64,000 nucleotides of DNA from Rhodobacterales bacterium LSUCC0387. Lineage in GTDB: Bacteria; Pseudomonadota; Alphaproteobacteria; Rhodobacterales; Rhodobacteraceae. This document shows, in pieces, positions 44,621 to 54,843 of this stretch. Within the stretch, counting starts at the first letter, position 1, and each line of letters begins with the position of its first letter. The notes under the pieces are model-generated. The model saw only the letters and a list, made by a program, of their open reading frames with translations, made no database searches and was not told where the DNA came from. Location: NCBI GenBank assembly GCA_015689775.1, contig WVSR01000003.1:232808-296807 (forward strand). The letters are read 5' to 3'. Made by a program: the position numbers and the translations under genes.

Positions 44621-45300
44621 GTCAGGCTCCACATTCGTTCAAGGGCAGCGAGCAAATCACCAAAGCGCTGCAAAATGGGGTCGGCCCCAGACTGCCGCAA
44701 ATCCTCTACGCTGTGATACCCCCAAGAGACACCGACAACCTGTGCGCCTACGACCTTCGCCATTTCGACATCATAGGTCGTATCACCAATCACCACGGCC
44801 CGCGCGGCGGGCACATCACATTCAGACAAACAGGCGTTAACCATCGCGGGATGTGGCTTTGAGGGATGATCATCAGCGACCTGAACGGAGGCAAAATAAG
44901 GTCGCAGCCCATGTTGATCCAAAATATGTTCCATCCCCCGCCGTGACTTACCAGTCGCAATGGCCAAGACAAAGCGCGGGTCAGCCCGCAGTGTCTCTAG
45001 AACTGACATCGCCCCCTCAAACAACGGCGACAAGGCCGCGCCATCTGCGCTGAGGCGCAGGGATTGAAAAGCCGCCTTATACCCTTCGACCAAATCGGCG
45101 CGCAACTCGGCACTGTGATCAGGCGCAAGGCGCAGCATGGCAACGGGCAGAGATAAGCCTACGATCGACAAGGTCTGCGCGCGGCTTGGCACAGGCAAAT
45201 CAAGGCCGCCAAAGGCCGCCTCCATCGAAGCTACAATATGTGCCTGACTGTCGATTAACGTGCCATCGACATCGAAAATGATCAGATAGGGCGCAGTCAT
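44617..45300 (-). CDS. HAD-superfamily phosphatase, phosphoglycolate-phosphatase-like
   Basis: 227 residues with the HAD motifs: DVDGTLIDSQAHI (motif I), a cap domain, IATGKSRRG (motif II region), K-containing HPSKPHPAMVNACL and VVIGDTTYDVEMAKVVGAQVVGVSWG (motif IV). It resembles Gph-type phosphatases. Glycolate made this way could feed GlcDEF, but such enzymes vary in substrate and Gph activity is not shown. Coupled by overlaps to the RluA gene upstream and ATP12 downstream. Confidence 0.87.
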   Translation of the reverse strand: MTAPYLIIFDVDGTLIDSQAHIVASMEAAFGGLDLPVPSRAQTLSIVGLSLPVAMLRLAPDHSAELRADLVEGYKAAFQSLRLSADGAALSPLFEGAMSVLETLRADPRFVLAIATGKSRRGMEHILDQHGLRPYFASVQVADDHPSKPHPAMVNACLSECDVPAARAVVIGDTTYDVEMAKVVGAQVVGVSWGYHSVEDLRQSGADPILQRFGDLLAALERMWSLT

Positions 45301-46361
45301 CCGAGCTCGTCATAAAACGGGTCAACGGGCACATCTTCGGTGCGCCAATCGAACAAATCCCATGTGCGGGCCATATGATCAGGCAAGGCTGCCGTTAGCG
45401 TGAGATCCCGTTTGGAGAAAGGGTGACGGAATTTTAGATAGCGCGCGTGAAGATGCAGCTTGCGGCTGATTTCACCCCCCAATTGCGCGCCCCATCCATC
45501 GCCCAAATTTTCCTGACTGCTGCCACCATATTTGCCATCCCCGACGATCGGGTGGCCAAGCTCTGCGATATGGGCGCGCAATTGATGGGTGCGGCCAGTA
45601 ATCGGCACCATCGCCACCCATGACACCCGCCCCCCAAGCGCCGAGAGCGTTGCGTAATCCGTCTCGGCGCGCTTGGCCCCTTCGGTGATCGCAATTTCGG
45701 ACGGATGAAGGCAGCGCATCTTTTCGCCTTCGCCCCCTTTGCCATGGCCCGCGGCCTTTACCAGCCCAAACTTGATTTTTCCCATACGGGGCAAAGGCGC
45801 GCCTGCAACGGCGGCCCAGTAAATCTTGCGCGTCTCACGATGGCGAAAGGCATCGATGAGGGCCTGCGCGGCTTGCCTGCTGCGCGCCAAGAGCAAAACA
45901 CCCGATGTGTCCTTATCCAAGCGATGAACAAGGCGCGGCTTATCATCACCCTCGCGCGCAAGACAGGCCGCCAACGCATCCACGTGCCGCCCCCCTTGCC
46001 CGCTGCCGCCTTGTGTGGGCAAGCCTGCGGGTTTGTTAATCGCAATCAGATGATCATCTTGATAGATGACCGCACGGCGCACCATCGCGGCATCCGCATC
46101 CGATATGGCCGATTTCTGCATCCGCGGCGCGCCAAGCGCATCTTCGGGCATTGGGTCAGGCAAGGGGGGAATGCGCACCTCCTGCCCCGATTGCAGGCGT
46201 GTCGCGGGTTTCACGCGCCCGCCATCAACACGGATTTCACCTTTGCGGCACATCTTCTCAATGCGGCCTTGCGGGATATGTGGGAAAAGACGGCGGAACC
46301 ACCGATCAAGCCGCTGATCCACATCTGCATCCGCAACAGCCAAAACCTGAACACCCGTCAT
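45297..46361 (-). CDS. rluC: 23S rRNA pseudouridine synthase, RluA/RluC family
   Basis: An S4 RNA-binding domain (DQRLDRWFRRLFPHIPQGRIEKMCRKGEIRVDGGRVKPATRLQSGQEVRIPP) is followed by the RluA catalytic domain with HRLDKDTSGVLLLARSRQAAQAL, whose Asp is catalytic. 354 residues. RluC isomerises U955, U2504 and U2580 of E. coli 23S rRNA; the target set here is inferred, and RluD-type assignment cannot be ruled out. Lies in a tightly overlapping run with crcB upstream and the HAD gene downstream. Confidence 0.85.
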   Translation of the reverse strand: MTGVQVLAVADADVDQRLDRWFRRLFPHIPQGRIEKMCRKGEIRVDGGRVKPATRLQSGQEVRIPPLPDPMPEDALGAPRMQKSAISDADAAMVRRAVIYQDDHLIAINKPAGLPTQGGSGQGGRHVDALAACLAREGDDKPRLVHRLDKDTSGVLLLARSRQAAQALIDAFRHRETRKIYWAAVAGAPLPRMGKIKFGLVKAAGHGKGGEGEKMRCLHPSEIAITEGAKRAETDYATLSALGGRVSWVAMVPITGRTHQLRAHIAELGHPIVGDGKYGGSSQENLGDGWGAQLGGEISRKLHLHARYLKFRHPFSKRDLTLTAALPDHMARTWDLFDWRTEDVPVDPFYDELG

Positions 46362-46738
46362 GGCAGCGCCACCCGTGTCAGCATTAGTCCCAAGAAAATC
46401 GCAACGATAGAGAGGATGACCGAGCCCAGAATATAGGTCGCAGCCAACCCTAAATCGCCCCGCTCATAAAGCGTGATGACCTCAAGCGAGAAGGAAGAAA
46501 ATGTTGTAAACCCGCCCAAGATCCCCGTCATCACGAAGGGGGATAAATGGGTCAGCCCGCGCTGTGCGGCAAGGCCCACGAAAAGACCCATCAAAAAAGA
46601 CCCAAGGATATTGACCGAGATCACCCCAACGGGAAAAGCGGTCGGCCCAAGCGCACGATGTAGACCCACGCCAACGAGATAGCGCAGCGATGCACCAATC
46701 GCGCCCCCAAGGGCCACCTGAAAAACTGTCCAAATCAT
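46358..46738 (-). CDS. crcB: fluoride ion channel CrcB (Fluc)
   Basis: 126 residues, four helices, with the CrcB signature: ALGGAIGASLRYLVGV, GVISVNILGSFLMGL, and TGILGGFTTFSSFSLEVI, which carries the conserved Phe and Ser/Thr lining residues of Fluc channels. ATG 46738 gives the standard length. A second in-frame ATG at 46801 overlaps the rarA stop (ATGAGTGA) and would add 21 residues; translational coupling makes it possible. No fluoride riboswitch is seen. Confidence 0.92.
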   Translation of the reverse strand: MIWTVFQVALGGAIGASLRYLVGVGLHRALGPTAFPVGVISVNILGSFLMGLFVGLAAQRGLTHLSPFVMTGILGGFTTFSSFSLEVITLYERGDLGLAATYILGSVILSIVAIFLGLMLTRVALP

Positions 46739-46793
46739 GGATGGCTGTTTCTGCCCCTGCCTGTCTGTTGTCAACCAAAAGCCGCGGCGCGGG

Positions 46794-48113
46794 TCACTCA
46801 TCGCGGTTTCGGTCGCGCCTAAGCTTCGCAAAATAAGCAACCCGCTTTCCAAGATCGCGCTCAAACCCACGCTCTACGGGATCATATAAACTGGGGCGTG
46901 TGATTGTATCAGGAAAGTAATTCTGCCCGGAAAACCCATCTTCAGCATCGTGGTCATAGGCATAGCCTGCGCCATAGCCCTGCTCTTTCATCAGCTTGGT
47001 TGGGGCGTTCAAGATATGTTTCGGGGGAGCAAGTGACCCTGTCTGCGCCGCCAATTTACGGGCGGCCTTGTAGGCGACATAGGCAGCATTCGATTTTGGC
47101 GCCAGGGCCAAATAGATCACAGCATTGGCCAAGGCCAGTTCACCCTCAGGCGAACCCAAACGCTCGTAGCTTTGCCACGCGGCCAAACACACCTGCTGCG
47201 CCTGTGGATCAGCAAGGGCAATATCCTCAACCGCCATGCGCGTCAGACGGCGCGCCAAGAACCGTGGGTCTTCGCCCCCCTCCAACATGCGCGAGAACCA
47301 ATAGAGAGCCGCGTCTGGATCAGACCCGCGAATGGATTTGTGCAAAGCGGAAATCAGGTTGTAATGGCCATCGCCCGACTTGTCATATTGCGCGGCGCGG
47401 CGCTGTAGCCGTGCGGAGAGCGTTGCCGAGGACACCCCCGCATGATCGGGCCATGCGGCCACCTGTTCGATGAGGTTTAACATGGCGCGCCCGTCCCCAT
47501 CGGCCATGGCAATGAGGGCCGCTTGGGTTTCTTCAGGCAAGGCCAAATCGCGCGCCAATTCGCGCTCAGCCCGTACCAAAAGGGCGCGCAGGTCGTCCTC
47601 TCTGAGACGATTCAAGGTGAGAACCTGAGCGCGGGACAGCACGGCGGAATTGATCTCGAAACTGGGGTTCTCGGTCGTGGCCCCCACCAACAGGATTGTG
47701 CCATCCTCCATCAGGGGCAAAAAACTATCTTGTTGGGCTTTGTTAAAGCGGTGGATTTCATCCACAAATAAAAGCGTGCCCTGCCCTGCTTTGCAGCGCA
47801 GCTTTGCGGCATCGAATGTTTTGCGCAGCTCTGCCACGCCTGAAAAAATCGCGCTGATCTGTTCAAAGTGGAAATCCGTCTCGCGCGCCAAAAGCCGTGC
47901 AAGCGTGGTCTTACCCACACCAGGTGGCCCCCAAAAAATCAACGAAGACAGCGCCTCTGCATCTAACATCAACCGCAAACTGCCCTCAGGGCCAAGCAAA
48001 TGCTGCTGACCAATCACATCCTTCAACTCGGACGGGCGCACACGATCTGCCAAGGGGCGCATAGCCTGCGCCTTTGGGGAGGGGTCTGGATCAGATTGAA
48101 AGAGATCACTCAT
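46794..48113 (-). CDS. rarA: replication-associated recombination protein RarA (MgsA)
   Basis: AAA+ clamp-loader-like ATPase acting at stalled replication forks. Walker A GPPGVGKTTLARLLA, Walker B LLFVDEIHRFNKAQQDSFLPLMEDGTI, sensor 1 GATTENPSFEINSAVLSRAQV, and the C-terminal MgsA domain (PDTITRPSLYDPVERGFERDLGKR). ATG 48113 (439 residues, MSDLFQSDPDPSPKAQAM) is chosen. First of a tightly packed set with crcB, rluC, HAD and ATP12. Confidence 0.95.
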   Translation of the reverse strand: MSDLFQSDPDPSPKAQAMRPLADRVRPSELKDVIGQQHLLGPEGSLRLMLDAEALSSLIFWGPPGVGKTTLARLLARETDFHFEQISAIFSGVAELRKTFDAAKLRCKAGQGTLLFVDEIHRFNKAQQDSFLPLMEDGTILLVGATTENPSFEINSAVLSRAQVLTLNRLREDDLRALLVRAERELARDLALPEETQAALIAMADGDGRAMLNLIEQVAAWPDHAGVSSATLSARLQRRAAQYDKSGDGHYNLISALHKSIRGSDPDAALYWFSRMLEGGEDPRFLARRLTRMAVEDIALADPQAQQVCLAAWQSYERLGSPEGELALANAVIYLALAPKSNAAYVAYKAARKLAAQTGSLAPPKHILNAPTKLMKEQGYGAGYAYDHDAEDGFSGQNYFPDTITRPSLYDPVERGFERDLGKRVAYFAKLRRDRNRDE

Positions 48114-48174
48114 GACCAAAGCCTAGCCTTTGCAGGGGCAGAGGAAAATCCCCCATGCGCGGTCGCACAAAAAG

Positions 48175-48205
48175 AAAACCCCCCGCGATTGGCGCGAGGG
48201 GTTTT
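48175..48205 (-). terminator. rho-independent terminator of rplQ
   Basis: AAAACCCC / GGGGTTTT with an inner CGCG/CGCG stem and one mismatch; the minus-strand reading ends in TTTTC. It lies 26 bases after rplQ, the last gene of the ribosomal protein region, and 62 bases before the rarA start. Confidence 0.9.
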
Positions 48206-48231
48206 CAAAACTATTTGCAAAAGGGGTACGT

Positions 48232-48651
48232 TTATTCAGCAGCCGCTTCTTCTGCAGCAAGGCGCGCACGATCTGCAGCACCTTTTGCTTCGGGATCACG
48301 ATCCACGAATTCGATGATTGCCATGGGCGCCATGTCACCGTAGCGGAAACCCGCCTTCAGAACCCGCAAATAACCGCCCTGACGCTCCGCGTAACGGGGG
48401 CCAAGAACTTCGAACAATTTTTTTACATGGGCATCTTGCTTCAACGCAGCAGCCGCTTGACGGCGCGCGTGCAAGTCGCCGCGCTTGCCCAATGTGATCA
48501 ACTTCTCAACCACGCGGCGCAGGTCTTTCGCCTTAGGCAGGGTGGTTTTGATCTGCTCATGCTCAATCAATGAGCCAGCAAGGTTCGAGAACATCGCTTT
48601 GCGGTGTTCATGGGTTCTATTCAGGCGGCGATAGCCAGATCCGTGACGCAT
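48232..48651 (-). CDS. rplQ: 50S ribosomal protein L17
   Basis: 139 residues, with the L17 core [68 protein letters not shown]. Last gene of the alpha operon (rpsM, rpsK, rpoA, rplQ). A strong hairpin (48738-48766) lies between rpoA and this gene. The C-terminus ends in an Ala/Glu-rich stretch, as do S16 and L3 in this window. Confidence 0.97.
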   Translation of the reverse strand: MRHGSGYRRLNRTHEHRKAMFSNLAGSLIEHEQIKTTLPKAKDLRRVVEKLITLGKRGDLHARRQAAAALKQDAHVKKLFEVLGPRYAERQGGYLRVLKAGFRYGDMAPMAIIEFVDRDPEAKGAADRARLAAEEAAAE

Positions 48652-48770
48652 GGTTAAATCTCCTTCATTTCATGCTTTGTCCGAGAGCCGTGCGTTGCGT
48701 CTCTCTCCTTATTGGGGCGGGATGCCCGGGGGGGTGCGAGAGGCGCGCATCACACGCGCCCCTCACAAAA

Positions 48771-49787
48771 TCAAAAGTTGTCTTCGTATTTCTTGGCCAG
48801 CTCTTCGATATTGTCTGGCGGCCAATCAACGATATCCATTCCCAAATGCAGACCCATGCCAGACAGCACTTCCTTGATCTCGTTCAAGGACTTGCGGCCA
48901 AAGTTTGGCGTGCGCAGCATCTCGGCTTCGGTTTTCTGGATCAGATCACCAATATAGACGATGTTGTCGTTCTTCAGGCAGTTTGCAGAGCGAACCGACA
49001 ATTCCAACTCGTCCACCTTCTTGAGCAGCAGCGGGTTGAATTCGAGATCGTCATCATCATCCTGACGACCTGCGGCTTCTGGCTCGTCAAAGTTGACGAA
49101 GATCTGCAATTGATCCTGCAAGATACGCGCTGCATAGGCCAAGGCATCCTCAGGCGTGACCGAGCCATCTGTTTCCACTTTGACAGTCAGTTTGTCATAA
49201 TCGAGAACCTGACCTTCGCGGGTCGGCTGCACGTCATAGGACACTTTCTTGACGGGCGAATAGATCGCATCAATCGGGATAAGACCGATTGGCGCATCTT
49301 CTGGGCGGTTCTTATCAGCAGAGACATACCCTTTGCCCATGTTCACCGTCAGTTCCATGAAGAAATCCGCGCCGTCATCCAAGTGACAGATCACGTGATC
49401 CTTGTTCAGAACTTCGATGCCTGCGCTTTCGGAAATGTCGCCTGCGGTCACGACCTTAGGCCCTTTTGCAGTCACGGAAAGGCGCTTTGGCCCCTCGACT
49501 TCCATGCGCAAAGCCACGCCTTTGAGGTTGAGAACGATATCCGTTACATCCTCGCGCACACCAGCTACCGAGGAAAACTCGTGCAAGACGTTGTCGATCT
49601 GCACAGAGGTGATGGCCGCGCCTTGCAGCGAGCTCATCAGAACGCGGCGAAGCGCGTTGCCAAGCGTCAGACCAAAGCCACGCTCAAGCGGCTCGGCAAT
49701 CGCAGTTGCCTTGCGCGCAGGGTCGGTGCCAGGGTTCACAACCAGCTGTGTTGGCTTGATCAGTTCTTGCCAATTCTTATGGATCAT
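48771..49787 (-). CDS. rpoA: RNA polymerase alpha subunit
   Basis: 338 residues: the N-terminal assembly domain ([40 protein letters not shown]) and the C-terminal DNA- and activator-binding domain ([55 protein letters not shown]). Both are standard. Between rpsK and rpoA there is no rpsD, unlike E. coli; S4 must be encoded elsewhere. Confidence 0.98.
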   Translation of the reverse strand: MIHKNWQELIKPTQLVVNPGTDPARKATAIAEPLERGFGLTLGNALRRVLMSSLQGAAITSVQIDNVLHEFSSVAGVREDVTDIVLNLKGVALRMEVEGPKRLSVTAKGPKVVTAGDISESAGIEVLNKDHVICHLDDGADFFMELTVNMGKGYVSADKNRPEDAPIGLIPIDAIYSPVKKVSYDVQPTREGQVLDYDKLTVKVETDGSVTPEDALAYAARILQDQLQIFVNFDEPEAAGRQDDDDDLEFNPLLLKKVDELELSVRSANCLKNDNIVYIGDLIQKTEAEMLRTPNFGRKSLNEIKEVLSGMGLHLGMDIVDWPPDNIEELAKKYEDNF

Positions 49788-49856
49788 TGTGGAGCCTCCA
49801 TTCCTGTCGCTGACCGATCCAAGGCCAGAGACGCTCGAGGATCAAATAACCACTCA

Positions 49857-49879
49857 GGCCGCATGACGCGCATGCGGCC
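49857..49879 (-). repeat. perfect inverted repeat between rpsK and rpoA
   Basis: GGCCGCATG / CATGCGGCC, a 9-bp perfect stem with a 5-base loop, 18 bases after the rpsK stop. No U-run follows. It occupies the place where rpsD stands in other bacteria and may serve mRNA processing. Confidence 0.55.
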
Positions 49880-49897
49880 CAAGAAAAATCGTAAGTG

Positions 49898-50287
49898 TCA
49901 CACGCGGCGACGCTTTGGCGGGCGGCAGCCATTGTGCGCTATTGGGGTCACGTCACGGATAGAAGTGATCTGGAACCCAACAGCGGCCAAAGCACGAAGC
50001 GCGGATTCACGACCAGAGCCTGGTCCTTGCACTTCGACTTCAATTGTTTTTACACCATGTTCCTGTGCTTTGCGGCCCGCATCTTCTGCGGCCATCTGCG
50101 CGGCATAGGGGGTGGATTTTCGGCTACCCTTGAACCCCATCGTGCCAGCAGACGACCAAGCGATCGCATTACCCTGCACGTCAGAGATCAGGATTTTTGT
50201 GTTATTGAACGAGCTGTTCACATGCGCAACACCGGTGGCGATGTTTTTACGTTCTTTGCGTTTTACGCGTGTCTTATCACGAGCCAT
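49898..50287 (-). CDS. rpsK: 30S ribosomal protein S11
   Basis: 129 residues. Complete S11: the N-terminal basic stretch, [52 protein letters not shown], and the C-terminal [18 protein letters not shown]. It contributes to the E-site mRNA channel of the 30S platform. It starts 14 bases after rpsM, so both are translated from one mRNA with rpoA. Confidence 0.98.
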   Translation of the reverse strand: MARDKTRVKRKERKNIATGVAHVNSSFNNTKILISDVQGNAIAWSSAGTMGFKGSRKSTPYAAQMAAEDAGRKAQEHGVKTIEVEVQGPGSGRESALRALAAVGFQITSIRDVTPIAHNGCRPPKRRRV

Positions 50288-50301
50288 TTATCTGCCTCCC
50301 C

Positions 50302-50670
50302 TTACTTCTTCTTGCCCGCGATTGCCTTTGCAGGCCCCTTACGGGTTCGCGCGTTGGTGTGGGTGCGCTGACCGCGCACAGGCAGGTTACGGCGATGACG
50401 GAGGCCACGATAGCAACCCAAATCCATCAAACGCTTCACGTTCATCTGAACTTCACGGCGCAAGTCACCTTCTACGGTGCAGTTCGCATCGATGTGTTCA
50501 CGAATTTTCAAGACTTCGGCGTCAGACAATTCATTCACGCGGCGCGCGGGGTCGATCCCTACGGCTTCGCAGATTGAATATGCGGATGATTGGCCAATGC
50601 CAGTGATATATGTCAGCGCAATAGGAACGCGCTTGGCTGTGGGGATGTTGACCCCTGCGATACGTGCCAC
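50302..50670 (-). CDS. rpsM: 30S ribosomal protein S13
   Basis: 122 residues, complete: [94 protein letters not shown]. It contacts the 50S subunit and P-site tRNA in the 30S head. First gene after adk; a strong stem-loop lies in the 178-base gap between them, so rpsM probably starts a new transcript or relies on readthrough. Confidence 0.98.
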   Translation of the reverse strand: MARIAGVNIPTAKRVPIALTYITGIGQSSAYSICEAVGIDPARRVNELSDAEVLKIREHIDANCTVEGDLRREVQMNVKRLMDLGCYRGLRHRRNLPVRGQRTHTNARTRKGPAKAIAGKKK

Positions 50671-50722
50671 TTATCTTTCCTCTCGTTGCGGTTCCGTAGC
50701 CCCAGAACCTTTTTTCACAACC

Positions 50723-50758
50723 AAAAGGTCTTGCTGCAAAAAAGCCGCAAGACCTTTT
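50723..50758 (-). terminator. strong inverted repeat between adk and rpsM
   Basis: AAAAGGTCTTGC / GCAAGACCTTTT, a perfect 12-bp stem with a 12-base loop whose distal arm ends in TTTT on the minus strand. It looks like an intrinsic terminator for the secY-adk transcript. A further plus-oriented hairpin AAGCCT/AGGCTT followed by T's lies at 50802-50822. Confidence 0.65.
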
Positions 50759-50848
50759 TCGATTTATCAGGCGGCATCCGCCTGACGATTCCCTTGATGG
50801 GAAGCCTGCGAATAGGCTTTTTCCCTCCCCCCGTCAAGGGGACACGGG

Positions 50849-51505
50849 TTAAGATTTGGGCTGCTCCAAGATAGCTGCAATGGCGCCTGCGACCGCATCA
50901 ATCTCGCCTAAACCATCCACCGCCTGCAAATGCCCTTTGGCATAGTAGTATCCAATCAGCGGCGATGTCTTTTTATAATATTCCATCAGGCGCTGCCGCA
51001 GACTGTCTTCGTGGTCATCCGTGCGGCATTTGAACTCCATGCCGCCACAGGTGCTGCAGGTTCCGCTCGCTGGAATTGGTTTGGTGATGTTATTATACAC
51101 CTCACCGCAGCCACCGCAGGTTGAGCGCGCCGTGATCCGCGCCACAAGGGCCTCATCATCCACGCGCATTTCAATCACTGCATCAAGTGCAAGACCCATC
51201 TCAGCCAGCAATGCCTCAAGCGCATCTGCCTGTGCCAAGGTACGGGGGAACCCGTCAAAGATCACACCGCCTGCGAGGCCAGCACCCAGTTTCTCGCGGA
51301 TGAGACCAATGACGATCTCATCCGTCACCAATTCACCACGAGCCATCACATCGGCGACCCGTTTGCCCATTTCTGTGCCAGAGGCCTGCGCCGCGCGCAA
51401 CATATCCCCAGTAGAAAGCTGAACCATGCCGCACGCCGCAACCAAGAGGCGCGCTTGAGTTCCTTTGCCTGCACCTGGGGGACCGAGAAGAATAATCGCA
51501 GTCAT
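50849..51505 (-). CDS. adk: adenylate kinase (zinc-lid type)
   Basis: ATP + AMP to 2 ADP. P-loop [18 protein letters not shown]-binding STGDMLRAA and [14 protein letters not shown]. The lid carries four cysteines, C130, C133, C150 and C153 ([13 protein letters not shown]...[13 protein letters not shown]), so it should bind a structural zinc, unlike E. coli Adk. 218 residues. Overlaps the end of secY by four bases; secY-adk is a conserved order. Confidence 0.97.
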   Translation of the reverse strand: MTAIILLGPPGAGKGTQARLLVAACGMVQLSTGDMLRAAQASGTEMGKRVADVMARGELVTDEIVIGLIREKLGAGLAGGVIFDGFPRTLAQADALEALLAEMGLALDAVIEMRVDDEALVARITARSTCGGCGEVYNNITKPIPASGTCSTCGGMEFKCRTDDHEDSLRQRLMEYYKKTSPLIGYYYAKGHLQAVDGLGEIDAVAGAIAAILEQPKS

Positions 51506-52878
51506 TTACGCTGTGGTGTGCGGCGCTTGGTACGCCCCGCGCCCGTTCCTTTGCGGCCACGCAGTTGAGACCGCTCAAGCAAACCCTCGTATTGATGCGC
51601 AAGCAAATGCGATTGAATCTGCTGCACCGTGTCCATGCCAACCGATACGATGATCAGAATGGATGTGCCGCCGAAATAAGCCGTGATTGACAAGTTCGAG
51701 CGCACAATCTCGGGCAAGAGGGCGACTAAGGTCAAATACCCTGCGCCAAGCACAAGAACGCGGTTCACCACATATTCCAGATATTCCGAGGTGCGCTGGC
51801 CAGGGCGGATGCCTGGGATAAAACCGTTTTGGTTTTTCAGATTGTCCGCCACATCATCGGTCTTGAAGGCCACGTTCAGCGTATAGAAATAGGTAAAGAA
51901 AATCAGCATACCTGCAAAGAACAGCAGATAGAGGAGCTGACCGGGGCCAAAATTCGCAAGGATCCATGACAGAACTGGCCCTGCAGCTTCACTGCCCGAG
52001 AAGGTGGTCATGGTTGTTGGCAACAACAACAAGGACGATGCAAAGATTGCTGGGATCACGCCCGCAGGGTTAACTTTGATCGGCAAGTGGCTGCTGCCGC
52101 CATCATAGACTTTCATGCCAACTTGGCGGCGAGGGTATTGGATGTGGATCTTGCGCAGGCTGCGTTCCATGAACACAACAAAAAACAGCGTTGCGATCAG
52201 CATCACAATCACACCCAAAACCATAGGCGTGGACAAAGCACCTGAACGGCCCTGTTCAAAGAATTGCGCTAGAGCCGCAGGGATTTCTGCGATGATACCA
52301 GCAAAGATGATCAGAGAAATGCCGTTACCGATGCCGCGCTGCGTGATCTGCTCACCAAGCCACATCAGGAACATCGTGCCGCCTACAAGGGTGATCACAC
52401 AGGCCGCGCGGAAATACCAACCCGGATCTGAGGCAAGACCGCCCGACTCCATGCTCACAGCCAGACCATAGGCCTGTGCGGTTGCCAAGACGACCGTGCC
52501 GTAGCGCGTATACTGGTTGATCTTCTTACGGCCCTGTTCGCCCTCTTTCTTCAACTGCTCCAAAGCAGGAACCATCGAAGTCATCAGCTGCACAATAATC
52601 GAGGCCGAGATATAGGGCATGATCCCCAATGCGAACACGCCCATGCGGCTTAGGGCGCCGCCCGTGAACATGTTCAGAACACCGCCCAGACCCGCAGAGG
52701 CCGCGTCAAAGAAATTGCGCAACTCTTGCCCGTCAATCCCCGGAACAGGGATATAAGTGCCGATCCGATAAATGATCAAAAGACCAAGCGTGAACCAAAT
52801 GCGCTGGCGCAATTCGGACGCCTTGCCAAACGACTTCCAACTCAGATTAGCCGCCATCTGTTCAGCTGCTGAAGCCAT
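51502..52878 (-). CDS. secY: protein translocase subunit SecY
   Basis: Central channel of the Sec translocon. ATG 52878 (458 residues, [49 protein letters not shown]) is chosen because GAGGGGCGGT precedes it and it matches the family start; the 33 codons upstream are leader. Ten hydrophobic helices and the motifs [60 protein letters not shown] are present. Overlaps adk. Confidence 0.97.
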   Translation of the reverse strand: MASAAEQMAANLSWKSFGKASELRQRIWFTLGLLIIYRIGTYIPVPGIDGQELRNFFDAASAGLGGVLNMFTGGALSRMGVFALGIMPYISASIIVQLMTSMVPALEQLKKEGEQGRKKINQYTRYGTVVLATAQAYGLAVSMESGGLASDPGWYFRAACVITLVGGTMFLMWLGEQITQRGIGNGISLIIFAGIIAEIPAALAQFFEQGRSGALSTPMVLGVIVMLIATLFFVVFMERSLRKIHIQYPRRQVGMKVYDGGSSHLPIKVNPAGVIPAIFASSLLLLPTTMTTFSGSEAAGPVLSWILANFGPGQLLYLLFFAGMLIFFTYFYTLNVAFKTDDVADNLKNQNGFIPGIRPGQRTSEYLEYVVNRVLVLGAGYLTLVALLPEIVRSNLSITAYFGGTSILIIVSVGMDTVQQIQSHLLAHQYEGLLERSQLRGRKGTGAGRTKRRTPQRK

Positions 52879-53007
52879 ACCGCCCCTCATCATGTATTGC
52901 GCCGCAAGACCGAGCTTGCGATCTTGCGGCGCGAAAAACCCTGCCCTTGATGTATGCGGCTCAGCCGCAAGTCTCAAGGCTCATCTTGGTCGAAAGCCTG
53001 CGGCAGA

Positions 53008-53481
53008 TTACTCTGCCGCTGCTGGTGCCGCTACGTTGAGCTTGCCACCTGCTTTTTCAACAGCTTCAACCGCTGCTTTGGAAGCACCTGTGACAGTAAT
53101 CGTTACTTTCTTCGAGATGTCACCTTTCGCCAAAACGCGGATGCCGTCCAATTTGCGGCGCACCAAGCCCGATGCAACCAACGCATCTTCGGTGATTTCT
53201 GCTTTTGCGTCCAATTTACCCGCCTCAAGGAATTTCTCGATCAGGCCCAAATTGATGACAGCGAATTCTTTACGGTTTGGCTTGTTGAAGCCACGCTTTG
53301 GAAGGCGCTGATAGAGGGGCATCTGGCCGCCTTCATAGGCGTTGATGGCTACACCCGAACGGGATTTCTGACCTTTTATACCACGGCCACCCATTTTACC
53401 TTTGCCAGAACCAGGGCCACGGCCAATACGCTTGGCTTTCTTGGTTGCACCTGGATTATCGCGCAATTCATTCAGTTTCAT
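53008..53481 (-). CDS. rplO: 50S ribosomal protein L15
   Basis: 157 residues, complete: [73 protein letters not shown]. Gly/Arg/Lys-rich N-terminal extension reaches into the 50S core. The last residues ([10 protein letters not shown]) are a short low-complexity tail. Precedes secY on the same strand, the classical spc order. Two hairpins lie between rpmD and this gene (53506-53525 and 53555-53568). Confidence 0.97.
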   Translation of the reverse strand: MKLNELRDNPGATKKAKRIGRGPGSGKGKMGGRGIKGQKSRSGVAINAYEGGQMPLYQRLPKRGFNKPNRKEFAVINLGLIEKFLEAGKLDAKAEITEDALVASGLVRRKLDGIRVLAKGDISKKVTITVTGASKAAVEAVEKAGGKLNVAAPAAAE

Positions 53482-53587
53482 GTCGCTACTCCTTTAGCCG
53501 GAATTGCCACCCGAGCGACCGTGGCGGCAAACGCGGCATAATGATCAAAAGCGCCCCAGAAAGCTGGGACAGAATCAAGGGCGCGGA

Positions 53588-53776
53588 TTAACCGCGCTCC
53601 TCAATGATTTCTACCAGATGCGGGATCTTGTTGATCATGCCGCGCACGGAAGGGGTATCTTCCAACTCGCGGGTTTTGTGCATCTTGTTCAAGCCCAAAC
53701 CAATCAGCGTTGCGCGCTGATCTTGAGGGCGGCGGATCGGCGAGCCGATCTGTTTTACAACGATAATTTTAGCCAT
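53588..53776 (-). CDS. rpmD: 50S ribosomal protein L30
   Basis: 62 residues, complete: [58 protein letters not shown]. Standard bacterial L30, smallest member of the spc operon here. It starts 12 bases after rpsE. The gap to rplO is 106 bases and holds GCCAC/GTGGC and CCCAG/CTGGG hairpins, the second followed by TTTTGAT, which may limit transcription into rplO and secY. Confidence 0.97.
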   Translation of the reverse strand: MAKIIVVKQIGSPIRRPQDQRATLIGLGLNKMHKTRELEDTPSVRGMINKIPHLVEIIEERG

Positions 53777-53788
53777 TGCTCACTCTCC

Positions 53789-54352
53789 TCAGGCGTCTGC
53801 CGCAACTTCGGCTTCGGGCTTGCGCAGGATGTCGGCAACTTTCTTGCCGCGGCGCGCAGCCACCTGACGGGGCGAGCTCTCCTGACGCAGACCATCAAGG
53901 GTTGCACGGATCATGTTATAGGGGTTCTGCGATCCCAAAGATTTCGCAACAACGTCCTTGATGCCAAGCATCTCGAACACGGCGCGCATTGGACCACCCG
54001 CGATGATCCCCGTCCCTTCAGGGGCGGTGCGCATCACGACATTGCCTGCGCCATGACGGCCCTGCGCATCGTGGTGCAGGGTGCGGCCTTCGCGCAGAGG
54101 CACGCGAATCAGGTTGCGCTTGGCTTGTTCAGTTGCCTTACGGATCGCTTCAGGCACTTCTTTGGCTTTACCTTTGCCAAAGCCCACACGACCACGCTGG
54201 TCACCGACAACCACAAGAGCAGCAAAGCCGAAACGCTTACCACCTTTTACGGTCTTCGATACGCGGTTGATTGCGACCAGACGGTCGGCAAATTCTGGGG
54301 TTTCTTCGCGCTCTTCGCGGCGACGGCCCCGACGTTGTTCACGTTCTGCCAT
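53789..54352 (-). CDS. rpsE: 30S ribosomal protein S5
   Basis: 187 residues from ATG 54352 ([80 protein letters not shown]). The start is set by GAAGG nine bases upstream; an ATG three codons earlier has the ribosome site immediately against it. S5 helps decoding accuracy and the mRNA helicase activity of the 30S subunit. The N-terminus is Arg/Glu-rich, longer than in E. coli. Confidence 0.97.
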   Translation of the reverse strand: MAEREQRRGRRREEREETPEFADRLVAINRVSKTVKGGKRFGFAALVVVGDQRGRVGFGKGKAKEVPEAIRKATEQAKRNLIRVPLREGRTLHHDAQGRHGAGNVVMRTAPEGTGIIAGGPMRAVFEMLGIKDVVAKSLGSQNPYNMIRATLDGLRQESSPRQVAARRGKKVADILRKPEAEVAADA

Positions 54353-54443
54353 GTTTGGCATCCTTCAGTTCTGGCGCATCCCGCGCGCCTGTTTTGGTCA
54401 ATCGCAGTGAGAGGCACATGAAAGGCCCTCTCCCCGATCATCG

Positions 54444-54465
54444 AGGCGGCACTTGCGCGCCGCCT
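54444..54465 (-). repeat. inverted repeat between rplR and rpsE
   Basis: AGGCGGC / GCCGCCT, 7 bp with an 8-base loop, eight bases after the rplR stop in an otherwise gene-free 120 bases. No U-run. One of several strong hairpins between genes of this cluster. Confidence 0.5.
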
Positions 54466-54472
54466 ACATGGA

Positions 54473-54832
54473 TTAGAACTTCAAACCACCTTCGCGGGCT
54501 GCGTCAGCCAAAGCTTTGACGCGGCCGTGGAACAAGAAACCGCCACGGTCGAAATAGCATTCCGACACGCCCGCTTTCTTTGCACGCTCTGCAATCGCTG
54601 CGCCCACTTTTGCGGCGGCTTCGACATTGTTCTTGCCAACAACGCCCAGATCTTTTTCGAGCGAAGATGCAGAGGCCAAAGTCACGCCTTTTACATCGTC
54701 GATCAACTGAACGCTGATATTCTTGTTCGAGCGGTGAACAGAGAGGCGCACGCGCCCGTCTGCCATTTTCCGCAGCTTGTTCCGAACGCGCAGGCGGCGC
54801 TTGAGGAACAGTTCTCGTTTGCTGTTTGCCAT
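54473..54832 (-). CDS. rplR: 50S ribosomal protein L18
   Basis: 119 residues, complete: [119 protein letters not shown], given here only to show that the C-terminal [24 protein letters not shown] is intact. L18 binds 5S rRNA. It follows rplF by 11 bases and is separated from rpsE by a gap with a hairpin. Confidence 0.97.
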   Translation of the reverse strand: MANSKRELFLKRRLRVRNKLRKMADGRVRLSVHRSNKNISVQLIDDVKGVTLASASSLEKDLGVVGKNNVEAAAKVGAAIAERAKKAGVSECYFDRGGFLFHGRVKALADAAREGGLKF

Positions 54833-54843
54833 CTTCGTCGCCC

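Noticed and set aside
46740..46793. Fluoride riboswitch before crcB
   Set aside because: The space upstream of crcB is only 55 bases and overlaps or abuts rarA; no pseudoknot pattern is visible.
48570..50108. A 512-codon open frame on the plus strand opposite rplQ and rpoA
   Set aside because: It lies fully antisense to two unmistakable conserved genes, has no family resemblance and no ribosome site. Strong codon bias of r-protein genes leaves the opposite frame free of stops.
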